DNA from: Candidatus Heimdallarchaeota archaeon LC_2
GTDB lineage: Archaea > Asgardarchaeota > Heimdallarchaeia > Heimdallarchaeales > Kariarchaeaceae
Length of the DNA stretch: 5,245 nucleotides
Assembly (NCBI GenBank): GCA_001940725.1
Contig: MDVR01000130.1
Coordinates: forward strand, 1 to 5,245
Reading direction: 5' to 3'
Positions 1 to 4,533 of the stretch are shown here, in pieces. The position numbers were made by a program, and so were the translations under genes. The notes under the pieces were generated by a model that searched no databases, had not been told where the DNA came from, and saw only the letters and a program-made list of their open reading frames with translations. Position 1 is the stretch's first letter. Each line of letters begins with the position of its first letter.

Positions 1-105
1 GGATTAGGTACAGGTGGGATGCATTGGGCAACTTTAATTCCCTTATTAGAACAGAAATATCGATTAATTGTTCCCGATTCTCGTGGGCACGAGGTGATGA
101 TTTAA
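1..105 (+). pseudogene. Truncated alpha/beta hydrolase copy, partial at left window edge
   Basis: This is the tail of a further tandem copy. It encodes hydrolase residues 34-63 (starting GLGTGGMHW, the oxyanion-hole region, and ending PDSRGH), then crosses the repeat junction and stops after four extra codons, EVMI, at TGA/TTTAAC-side stop codon TAA (103-105). Its start codon lies beyond the window. It lacks the nucleophile elbow and the catalytic acid and histidine, so it cannot be an active hydrolase. Confidence 0.85.
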
Positions 106-176
106 CTTAGCATTTACACTAGTGATTCACTTACGTTGAATTATAACTGTTAGATTTTTAAGATGAAATTTATTCT

Positions 177-210
177 TTATTTTGTAATGCGGATTAGGAT
201 GATACTACGC
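177..210 (+). repeat. Dispersed palindromic intergenic motif, copy 1
   Basis: This is one of four plus-strand copies of a conserved intergenic motif. Here GCGGA (189-193) and TACGC (206-210) flank the 12-base centre TTAGGATGATAC. A single mismatch (G192) breaks the otherwise palindromic arms. The 34 bases 177-210, which include the preceding TTATTTTGTAAT, match 2800-2833 with only that one difference. The copy lies 95 bp before the ATG at 306. Confidence 0.85.
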
Positions 211-276
211 TCTTGATTTAAAACAATAAGTAACTCAAGATTAGCATCGATTGACTGAAATAAATCGGGAAAATAC

Positions 277-284
277 TTTAATAT
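277..284 (+). promoter_or_regulatory. Archaeal-type TATA box of the truncated hydrolase copy
   Basis: TTTAATAT sits with its centre about 26 bp before the ATG at 306, the distance expected between a TATA box and the transcription start in archaea. The transcript would therefore begin at or next to the start codon (leaderless), which fits the lack of a Shine-Dalgarno sequence. A short inverted repeat, CGATT (248-252) and AATCG (263-267), lies just upstream and could be an operator; this is weak. Inferred from sequence only. Confidence 0.5.
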
Positions 285-305
285 TCAATATCAGGATAAC
301 AGATA

Positions 306-509
306 ATGGGTTCTCAATATGAAGGCAGGTATGAAAAGATTAATGGCATCAAAATGTATTATTTTGAAGTTGGAAGTGGATATCCCATATTACTTATTCA
401 TGGGGGATTAGGTACAGGTGGGATGCATTGGGCAACTTTAATTCCCTTATTAGAACAGAAATATCGATTAATTGTTCCCGATTCTCGTGGGCACGAGGTG
501 ATGATTTAA
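306..509 (+). pseudogene. Truncated alpha/beta hydrolase N-terminal fragment (67 aa)
   Basis: This frame encodes 67 residues. The first 63 are identical to the N-terminus of the hydrolase at 710, including the first core strands, the oxyanion-hole stretch HGGLGTGG (32-39) and the DSRGH stretch (59-63). It then runs across the 404-bp repeat junction and ends with the unrelated residues EVMI and a TAA. It lacks the GFSDGG nucleophile elbow and everything after it, so no hydrolase activity is expected. It does keep the full upstream region and the TATA-like box, so it may be transcribed and give a short peptide. Its origin by tandem duplication is plain; a function for the fragment is not supported. 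Confidence 0.85.
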
Positions 510-580
510 CTTAGCATTTACACTAGTGATTCACTTACGTTGAATTATAACTGTTAGATTTTTAAGATGAAATTTATTCT

Positions 581-614
581 TTATTTTGTAATGCGGATTA
601 GGATGATACTACGC
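581..614 (+). repeat. Dispersed palindromic intergenic motif, copy 2
   Basis: This is identical to copy 1 and displaced by exactly 404 bp, because it lies inside the next tandem unit. The motif core is 593-614 and ends 95 bp before the ATG at 710. It is not independent evidence of conservation. Confidence 0.85.
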
Positions 615-680
615 TCTTGATTTAAAACAATAAGTAACTCAAGATTAGCATCGATTGACTGAAATAAATCGGGAAAATAC

Positions 681-688
681 TTTAATAT
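681..688 (+). promoter_or_regulatory. Archaeal-type TATA box of the hydrolase gene
   Basis: The same TTTAATAT as in the previous unit, centred about 26 bp before the ATG at 710, predicts a leaderless transcript for the longest hydrolase copy. Because the whole upstream region is duplicated, this gene and its truncated copies should share the same promoter and regulation. Confidence 0.5.
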
Positions 689-709
689 TCAATATCAGGA
701 TAACAGATA

Positions 710-1522
710 ATGGGTTCTCAATATGAAGGCAGGTATGAAAAGATTAATGGCATCAAAATGTATTATTTTGAAGTTGGAAGTGGATATCCCATATTACTTA
801 TTCATGGGGGATTAGGTACAGGTGGGATGCATTGGGCAACTTTAATTCCCTTATTAGAACAGAAATATCGATTAATTGTTCCCGATTCTCGTGGGCATGG
901 AAGGTCAGAAAATCCTTTAGGAAAATTAGGATATAAAATGATGGCCAATGATTACATAGGTCTTATTAGAAAACTAAATCTTCGAAAGCCAATTATAATT
1001 GGGTTCAGTGACGGTGGCGAAATAGCTCTTTACCTTGGTAGTCAATATTCAGATGAAATCGGAGCAATTATAATTACTGGCGTAACAGCTAAATTTGAAG
1101 AATAGATGAGATCAAGTTTTTCTAAATGGGGGATACTTGGACCTGGAAAGGTTGATTTTGATATAATGCAAAACGCGCTGGGGGAGTATCTCAATAATAT
1201 GAAAAAGGAATTTCAATATGTATATGGGGAAGATTACTGGAAAAAATACGTTGAACTTGTCTCTGAGATGTGGTTGGATGACCAAGGATACCTGAATGAC
1301 GATCTAGTTAAAAATATCAAAGCAGATACATTGGTCATGCAAGGGGATAGAGACACAACTTGCACTGTTGAGCGTGCAGTTGAATTATTCCGTTTAATCC
1401 CAAATTCCCAATTGGCTATCGCACCGAACTCAAGCCACGCATATCCTTTAAGTGATACAATACTGTTTCATAATCTAATTAAAGATTTTGTTGATACTCA
1501 ATCTAATATTGATCGATTATGA
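710..1522 (+). pseudogene. Alpha/beta hydrolase split by an in-frame TAG stop
   Basis: An alpha/beta hydrolase fold protein of 270 codons in one frame, a normal family length, interrupted by TAG at codon 132 (1103-1105). The first part (residues 1-131) has the oxyanion-hole motif HGGLGTGG (32-39), DSRGHGRS (59-66) and the nucleophile elbow GFSDGG with Ser100. The second part restarts with an ATG directly after the TAG and carries the catalytic acid in GDRD (Asp215 counting through the stop) and the histidine in SSHAYP (His243). The triad is thus complete but on two sides of the stop. The ATG at 1106 has no ribosome binding site, so re-initiation would depend on coupling. The substrate cannot be told; esterase, lactonase or epoxide-type activities are all possible. 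The 5' 188 bases belong to the tandem array, and an IS starts 8 bp after the final TGA. Most likely a recent pseudogene; stop readthrough, a two-chain product or a sequencing error are alternatives. Confidence 0.85.
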
Positions 1523-1530
1523 ACTGTAAC

Positions 1531-1543
1531 AATTAATGAGACA
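1531..1543 (+). repeat. Left terminal inverted repeat of the IS
   Basis: AATTAATGAGACA matches the reverse complement of 2619-2631 at 12 of 13 bases; the difference is A1536 against G. Allowing a 4-base gap, the match continues inward into TCAA on both ends. The first possible transposase ATG (1536) lies inside this repeat. Confidence 0.7.
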
Positions 1544-2618
1544 CATGTCAATAGCTAGACATGACATCCCAATAATACAAAATGAAGAAGAAGGACCCGT
1601 TGATTTCGAATTCTTGAAGTCCAAAATTGAACAAGTCCTAGTGAAACACAACCAAGTGAGAACATTTATCTCTCTTTGTCAGAACATAGAGGATCGAGCG
1701 GATCCTCGATCGAAATATCATGATAAAACGATTGATCAAGTTCTTGAGCAGTTCGGAGTTGCCAGATCAACTTATTATCGAAAATCCAAGAATTACAATG
1801 AATTTGGATTGGATGGCATTATCCCCAAGAAAAGAGGTCCAAAATCTAGTAGATTACCATCACAGATTTTGTCACGTATTTTTGAGTTGCGAGATCGTCA
1901 ATTGTCATCCCGAACCATCGCGTCGGCAATTTCGTTGGAAAGCCAACGATACGTTTCAGAATCCACAACCCAATATCAACTGAAAAAGGTAGGAAAGGGT
2001 AAATTAAGACGGAATCGTAAGAAGAAGGTGTATTACAAGAGATTTGAACGAGGTAAACCCAATGAGTTATGGCAGATTGATAATGTGGGTCCATTCTATA
2101 AGCCAGGTAAATTGTTTGCCTATAATGTGATTGATGACCATTCCAGATACAATCTGGCAGCAGTGATCTCTGATAATCAGACAAGTGCATCCTGGGTGGA
2201 GACGTTGGAAAAATTGGTGCAGAAGTATGGCGTTCCAGAAGCCATACTTCATGATAATGGATCACAATTTGTGCATAATCCATCAAGAAATCATACAAAA
2301 GCGTTTGAAGCATTTCTAAAAAAATACAAGATAAAGGGTATCAAATCCAGGCTCAGACATCCCCAAACTACAGGAAAAGTGGAGAGAGTGCAGCAGAGTC
2401 TGCAATATGAGGCTAGGGATTTAGTGTTTACAGAAACGATTGATGAGCTTCAAGAAGCAGTCGACAACTGGAGAGACTTTTACAACAAAGTTCGAGTTCA
2501 TTCATCAACAAAAATGACACCTCAAGAACGTTATTTCGGTCAAGAGGCAGAATATGCAGTAAAACTTTCAGCTTGGCAGCATTATGAGCATTCGCTCATA
2601 AAATTTGAATGGAGTTGA
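1536..2618 (+). CDS. IS481-like DDE transposase
   Basis: This transposase should cut and join the element ends through an RNase H-like (rve-type) catalytic core. The 360 residues hold an N-terminal helix-turn-helix region (about 64-95, TIDQVLEQFGVARSTYY), a linker very rich in basic residues (about 151-174, including RRNRKKK) and the catalytic domain. The acidic triad is visible: Asp182 in WQID, Asp240 in LHDNGSQF and Glu283 in HPQTTGKVERV. The second Asp and the Glu are separated by 42 residues, not the usual 35 or so, through extra residues near HNPSRNH (247-253). The frame is intact, so the enzyme may be active. The first ATG (1536) lies within the left inverted repeat; Met4 (1545) is an equally good start. 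No ribosome binding site or internal promoter is evident, so expression may rely on readthrough from the hydrolase. The stop abuts the right inverted repeat. Confidence 0.9.
   Translation: MRHMSIARHDIPIIQNEEEGPVDFEFLKSKIEQVLVKHNQVRTFISLCQNIEDRADPRSKYHDKTIDQVLEQFGVARSTYYRKSKNYNEFGLDGIIPKKRGPKSSRLPSQILSRIFELRDRQLSSRTIASAISLESQRYVSESTTQYQLKKVGKGKLRRNRKKKVYYKRFERGKPNELWQIDNVGPFYKPGKLFAYNVIDDHSRYNLAAVISDNQTSASWVETLEKLVQKYGVPEAILHDNGSQFVHNPSRNHTKAFEAFLKKYKIKGIKSRLRHPQTTGKVERVQQSLQYEARDLVFTETIDELQEAVDNWRDFYNKVRVHSSTKMTPQERYFGQEAEYAVKLSAWQHYEHSLIKFEWS
1689..1711 (+). repeat. Two overlapping, mutually exclusive hairpins in the transposase 5' region
   Basis: GAGGATC (1689-1695) pairs with GATCCTC (1701-1707) over a 5-base loop. 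GATCGAG (1692-1698) also pairs with CTCGATC (1705-1711) over a 6-base loop. The two 7-bp stems overlap and cannot form together. They lie about 150 bases into the transposase gene. IS elements often use secondary structure to limit transposase expression, but no such role is shown here. Confidence 0.45.
2222..2250 (+). repeat. Perfect 10-bp inverted repeat inside the transposase gene
   Basis: GAAGTATGGC (2222-2231) and GCCATACTTC (2241-2250) are perfect reverse complements separated by 9 bases. They lie in the codons leading to the second catalytic Asp (QKYGVPEAILHD). In mRNA this would be a stable stem for such AT-rich DNA. It may be chance or an element that slows translation or transcription. 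Confidence 0.5.
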
Positions 2619-2631
2619 TGTCTCACTAATT
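2619..2631 (-). repeat. Right terminal inverted repeat of the IS
   Basis: TGTCTCACTAATT is the reverse complement of the left end with one mismatch. It starts directly after the transposase stop codon (2616-2618), as is usual in compact elements. Confidence 0.7.
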
Positions 2632-2916
2632 ATTAATGATAACAATCGATCGAATGTAGTAGTGTAAACTATTAACTCAATGTTCGATGATAAAATAAAA
2701 TATCAAGATAAATTAAATTGAGTCTTATGAGCATACTACGTATTTCAAAGAATTAGATAGTTTGAGATGTTCGACACTTTAAATTTAATTGAAACTTCGT
2801 TATTTTGTAATGCGTATTAGGATGATACTACGCAATTTAAAATATTCACTAATAATCAATTTCACACAATTTTCTAGATAATTCTAATTAATCAGTTTAA
2901 AAGTACATTAATAACA
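2632..2916. other. AT-rich non-coding spacer after the IS
   Basis: No reading frame here looks like a gene. The spacer holds the third copy of the dispersed motif (2800-2833) and a possible degenerate relative, ATACTACG, at 2733-2740. ATCGAA (2649-2654) and TTCGAT (2683-2688) form a weak inverted repeat. AT-rich stretches at 2884-2903 (CTAATTAATC, TTTAAAA) could serve as a TATA box for the broken small gene that follows. Confidence 0.6.
2800..2833 (+). repeat. Dispersed palindromic intergenic motif, copy 3
   Basis: Arms GCGTA (2812-2816) and TACGC (2829-2833) are perfect here and extend by one T/A pair. The centre TTAGGATGATAC is identical to copies 1 and 2. The preceding TTATTTTGTAAT is shared with copies 1 and 2 too, giving 33 of 34 identical bases although the surrounding sequence is unrelated. 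The copy ends 83 bp before the ATG at 2917, close to the 95-bp spacing seen in the tandem units. Confidence 0.85.
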
Positions 2917-3114
2917 ATGTCTAGTTTTTCAGCGAAAGCAAATGGAGTAAATCCCGGAAGTTTTTAATCACAGGAGAGAAATAATGACAAGTACGCACCC
3001 CCTAACAGGCTACAAACACAGTTGGTTCATATGATCGCTCTCGAAGTGGCCATTGAACAGAATCTTGAAAAGTATTTATTATTAGTTGTGGGGTTGCATA
3101 TGAACCCTCGCTGA
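2917..3114 (+). pseudogene. Decayed small gene remnant, unrecognised
   Basis: One frame reads MSSFSAKANGVNPGSF, then an in-frame TAA (2965-2967), then 48 more codons that end in TGA (3112-3114). The second part includes LVHMIALEVAIEQNLEKYL, an amphipathic helix-like stretch. Its A-x-E-x-x-IEQ-x-LE pattern recalls the first helix of ferritin-like four-helix bundle proteins; this is only a resemblance. The composition looks protein-like over both parts, so I read it as the 5' end of a gene broken by a nonsense mutation and truncated downstream. An alternative is two tiny genes: 2984-3034 (16 codons, with AGGAGAG at 2972-2978 as a ribosome binding site) overlapping 3031-3114 (27 codons) by ATGA. 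I cannot name the family. Confidence 0.35.
3024..3106. repeat. 10-bp inverted repeat within the small gene remnant
   Basis: GGTTCATATG (3024-3033) and CATATGAACC (3097-3106) are perfect reverse complements 63 bp apart. The right arm overlaps a local hairpin, GGGTT (3091-3095) with AACCC (3103-3107). Both arms centre on the palindrome CATATG. Function unknown; chance is possible. Confidence 0.4.
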
Positions 3115-3140
3115 AAAGAAATGAATTTAAGATATAAGCA

Positions 3141-3416
3141 TTAGTCTTCCGAGGTTATAGGATCGATAATCGTGGCAATTTTGGAGACGCTATTAGCAGG
3201 AAATCCTCCTTTTTGTGCGTGTTCCTTCACCATTTGTTCATTTGGTGCAATGTACACACAGTATATTTTGTCATCAGTCACGTAGCTTTGAACCCATTGG
3301 ATTTGAGGACCCATTTCTTGGAGTACACCACATGACGTCTGTGATATACCCTGTAATTCTGCTGCAGATAACTTACCTGCACCGGGAATTTCTCTTTCGA
3401 TTAAATATTTTGGCAT
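3141..3416 (-). CDS. DUF4242 family protein (SCO4226-like, possible metal binding)
   Basis: A 91-residue cytoplasmic protein with no signal peptide or membrane segment. It fits the DUF4242 family along its whole length: MPKYLIEREIPGAG at the N-terminus, the core WVQSYVTDDKIYCVYIAPNE (41-60), then HAQKGGFPANSV (66-77) and a C-terminal IIDP (83-86). The one characterised relative I know, Streptomyces SCO4226, is a nickel-binding protein with a ferredoxin-like fold. Whether this protein binds metal is unknown; candidate ligands include Cys29, Cys53 and His66. It is the second gene of an operon, 31 bp after the NIPSNAP-like gene. The start is supported by a strong Shine-Dalgarno site 7 bases upstream. 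Its cellular role is not known. Confidence 0.88.
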   Translation of the reverse strand: MPKYLIEREIPGAGKLSAAELQGISQTSCGVLQEMGPQIQWVQSYVTDDKIYCVYIAPNEQMVKEHAQKGGFPANSVSKIATIIDPITSED

Positions 3417-3423
3417 AATTTTT

Positions 3424-3431
3424 TCACCCCC
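3424..3431 (-). promoter_or_regulatory. Shine-Dalgarno site of the DUF4242 gene
   Basis: On the minus strand GGGGGTGA lies 7 bases before the ATG at 3416. The GGTGA core matches the archaeal 16S 3' end. It fixes the start and shows that this downstream operon gene uses a leader, unlike the first gene. Confidence 0.8.
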
Positions 3432-3447
3432 TGTTTATCTTGAAAAT

Positions 3448-3753
3448 TTATATTTGAGGGGAATCTGAAAACAGCTTTAGATCCACAACTTCTACTGATT
3501 TTCGATCTTCTGTCATTTCTTTTCCCATTTCAATATACTTCGGATGTGATTTCATATCCTCGGAAAATTTTTGGAAATGAGATTCATCTTTATAAGCCGT
3601 CATTAAATAAGTTTCCTTGGGATCATTCTTGTTTTCCCAGACACCTACCACTCTTACATCATGTTCCTTGTAAATTTTATGGAATTCCTTGAATAGTTCA
3701 CGACCTCGTGGAGTTGGATTTTTGCTTCTAGTTTTATATAGTTTGTAAAACAT
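3448..3753 (-). CDS. NIPSNAP-like small protein (dimeric alpha/beta barrel type)
   Basis: A 101-residue soluble protein. Strand-helix alternation and the central stretch VVGVWENKNDPKETYLMTAY (35-54), followed by KDESHFQKF (55-63) and a short segment HPKY (70-73), match the NIPSNAP pattern (Trp-Glu, then D-x-x-E-x-x-Y-L, then a helix with a following Pro-aromatic turn). NIPSNAP domains are ferredoxin-like folds related to ABM and Dabb proteins and usually form dimers; their biochemical roles are mostly unknown. No catalytic residues can be named. It is the first gene of a two-gene operon with the DUF4242 gene and is divergent from the ABM-like gene across a 129-bp spacer. No ribosome binding site precedes the ATG, and an AT-rich TATA-like stretch about 25 bp upstream suggests a leaderless transcript. 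Confidence 0.85.
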   Translation of the reverse strand: MFYKLYKTRSKNPTPRGRELFKEFHKIYKEHDVRVVGVWENKNDPKETYLMTAYKDESHFQKFSEDMKSHPKYIEMGKEMTEDRKSVEVVDLKLFSDSPQI

Positions 3754-3771
3754 ATGTTCAATTTTTAAATA

Positions 3772-3781
3772 ATTTTAAAAA
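3772..3781 (-). promoter_or_regulatory. TATA-like box of the NIPSNAP/DUF4242 operon
   Basis: The minus strand reads TTTTTAAAAT here, centred about 24 bases before the ATG at 3753, a spacing that fits a leaderless archaeal transcript. The whole spacer is very AT-rich, so the exact box is uncertain. Confidence 0.35.
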
Positions 3782-3850
3782 TATTGTGAGTGATTATTGA
3801 TTAAATCAAATGAAAATTGATAAATATATTATAGTTTTCTTCCAAAAAAA

Positions 3851-3860
3851 TTATATAATT
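3851..3860 (+). promoter_or_regulatory. TATA box of the ABM-like gene
   Basis: TTATATAATT is centred about 27 bases before the ATG at 3883, with no ribosome binding site between. This fits a leaderless archaeal transcript. With the box at 3772-3781 it makes 3754-3882 a divergent promoter region where one regulator could act on both sides. Confidence 0.5.
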
Positions 3861-3882
3861 AAAAATTTACGTTTTATTCACA

Positions 3883-4179
3883 ATGTATACACGAATAGTT
3901 AATGTTTCTTTAAAACCAGGTACAATGGATGAGGCTATCAAAATATATGAAAATTCCGTTATTCCGGCTGCTAAGGCTGTAGATGGATATAATGGAGGAT
4001 ATTTGCTAGTAGATCGAGAAAAAAATACTGTTAAATCTATTGCAATATATGAAACAAAAGAAAAGATGATTGAAAGTGATGAAAGTGGGTATCTCCAAGA
4101 GCAAATCGCTAAATTCGGTGAATTTTTTACTGAACCTCCTGTAACTGAGATCTACGAAAACGCACTTAATATCAAATAG
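3883..4179 (+). CDS. ABM-like dimeric alpha/beta barrel protein (putative monooxygenase-type)
   Basis: A 98-residue soluble protein. MYTRIVNVSLKPGTMDEAIK (1-20) is the typical first strand and helix of antibiotic biosynthesis monooxygenase (ABM) domain proteins. It is followed by VIPAAKAVDGYNGGYLLVDR (26-45), a strand SIAIYET (52-58), a helix and a final PPVTEIYE strand (85-92). Such proteins form dimers with a ferredoxin-like fold; some oxidise quinone-type compounds or degrade haem, many have no known substrate. I see no residues that assign a reaction. The ATG is chosen because a TATA box lies about 27 bp upstream and the conserved strand begins at once. It is divergent from two genes that also encode small ferredoxin-fold-type proteins. 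An inverted repeat 45 bp after the stop may end transcription. Confidence 0.85.
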   Translation: MYTRIVNVSLKPGTMDEAIKIYENSVIPAAKAVDGYNGGYLLVDREKNTVKSIAIYETKEKMIESDESGYLQEQIAKFGEFFTEPPVTEIYENALNIK

Positions 4180-4224
4180 TTGATAAAACACAATGGGGAC
4201 CAAATAATTTTCCACAGAGCTATT

Positions 4225-4241
4225 TTAAAACCATGTTTTAA
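4225..4241 (+). terminator. Possible terminator of the ABM-like gene
   Basis: TTAAAAC and GTTTTAA form a perfect 7-bp stem over the loop CAT, 45 bases after the stop codon. The stem is AT-rich and is not followed by a long T run, so termination activity is uncertain. Confidence 0.25.
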
Positions 4242-4427
4242 CTTCTATATTGTTGCACAATTGCTTTAAGGGATATTGTAATTTCAAGGTATGAAATAAC
4301 ATATCACCTTTAGACCTAATTATACGCTAATGTGTTAGATCGCTCGAACTTGTCCCAAAATCAATTAAATATCTAATGTTTAAATACAATAATTGATTAA
4401 AGATATTCAGGTTTCATAAATTATTCG

Positions 4428-4457
4428 AATTGCGTATTTGGATGATACTACGCAATT
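4428..4457 (+). repeat. Dispersed palindromic intergenic motif, copy 4 (best palindrome)
   Basis: The arms AATTGCGTA (4428-4436) and TACGCAATT (4449-4457) are perfect 9-bp reverse complements. The centre TTTGGATGATAC (4437-4448) differs from the other copies by one base (T for A at 4439). GGATGATACTACGC is invariant in all copies. Sequence outside the arms is unrelated to the other sites. The copy lies in a convergent spacer, so it is not near any visible promoter. Confidence 0.85.
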
Positions 4458-4533
4458 GAAATTTGATAAAAATTGATAATCGAAATCATAACATTCAGAT
4501 ATTCAACTTCAGCCTTTGTTCAAGGATTGAAAA

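Larger units (their letters stand above)
1..897. repeat. Tandem array of a 404-bp unit (promoter plus 5' end of a hydrolase gene)
   Basis: The same 404-bp unit occurs in direct tandem: a partial copy at 1-89 cut by the window edge, a full copy at 90-493 and a full copy at 494-897. By eye the copies are identical at every base. Each unit starts with CGAGGTGATGATT, carries about 215 bp of non-coding DNA with a TATA-like box and the dispersed palindromic motif, then the first 63 codons of an alpha/beta hydrolase up to GTGGGCA. In the last copy the next base is T and the hydrolase gene continues; in the earlier copies the next base is C, the start of the next unit. The left end of the array lies outside the window, so total copy number and the original upstream junction are unknown. 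Identity implies very recent duplication, gene conversion or an assembly artefact. Confidence 0.97.
1531..2631 (+). mobile_element. IS481-like insertion sequence, about 1.1 kb
   Basis: This is a compact element with one DDE transposase gene filling almost all of it. The ends AATTAATGAGACA (1531-1543) and TGTCTCACTAATT (2619-2631) are inverted repeats matching at 12 of 13 positions. Size, single open frame and transposase type fit the IS481 family. No exact target site duplication lies directly outside these ends, so the true tips may differ by a few bases or the duplication may have decayed. The element lies 8 bp after the hydrolase stop, in the same orientation, where it separates the hydrolase from whatever terminator it once had. 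Confidence 0.8.
4180..4533. other. Convergent non-coding spacer between ABM-like and cysteine synthase genes
   Basis: No gene is visible in these 354 bp, which lie between two 3' ends. The spacer holds TTAAAAC/GTTTTAA (4225-4241), an AT-rich inverted repeat ATCAATTA (4360-4367) and TAATTGAT (4390-4397), the best copy of the dispersed motif (4428-4457), and a small hairpin TTCAA-GGA-TTGAA (4519-4531) just after the stop of the minus-strand gene. The hairpins could help end transcription from both sides. Confidence 0.6.

Noticed and set aside
1..897. CRISPR array
   Set aside because: The 404-bp units adjoin without spacers and contain coding sequence; length and layout do not fit CRISPR.
1103..1105. 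TAG read as pyrrolysine
   Set aside because: No pyrrolysine genes are visible, the hydrolase is not a known pyrrolysine protein, and a simple nonsense mutation is enough.
1720..1983. Plus-strand frame inside the transposase gene
   Set aside because: It overlaps the helix-turn-helix region in another frame and shows no domain or ribosome binding site.
1846..2313. Long minus-strand reading frame of 155 codons
   Set aside because: It lies entirely antisense to the clearly conserved transposase, has no family features and no start signals; it is a shadow frame.
1532..2639. ATTAATGA at 1532-1539 and 2632-2639 as target site duplication of the IS
   Set aside because: The left copy lies inside the terminal inverted repeat while the right copy lies outside it, so the two do not flank the same ends. 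Chance in AT-rich DNA is likely.
2984..3034. Independent 16-codon gene with ribosome binding site
   Set aside because: AGGAGAG spacing is good and its stop overlaps the next ATG, but the product is tiny and the other frame over the same bases looks more protein-like; kept only as an alternative in the remnant entry.
3215..3418. Plus-strand frame opposite the DUF4242 gene
   Set aside because: The minus-strand protein matches its family along its full length and has a strong Shine-Dalgarno site; this frame is a shadow.
4006..4215. Minus-strand frame opposite the ABM-like gene
   Set aside because: Low-complexity Phe/Tyr-rich translation typical of the antisense of AT-rich coding DNA.
4360..4397. 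AT-rich 8-bp inverted repeat as a regulatory element
   Set aside because: It is made only of common AT-rich words with a 22-base gap; similar matches are expected by chance in this spacer.
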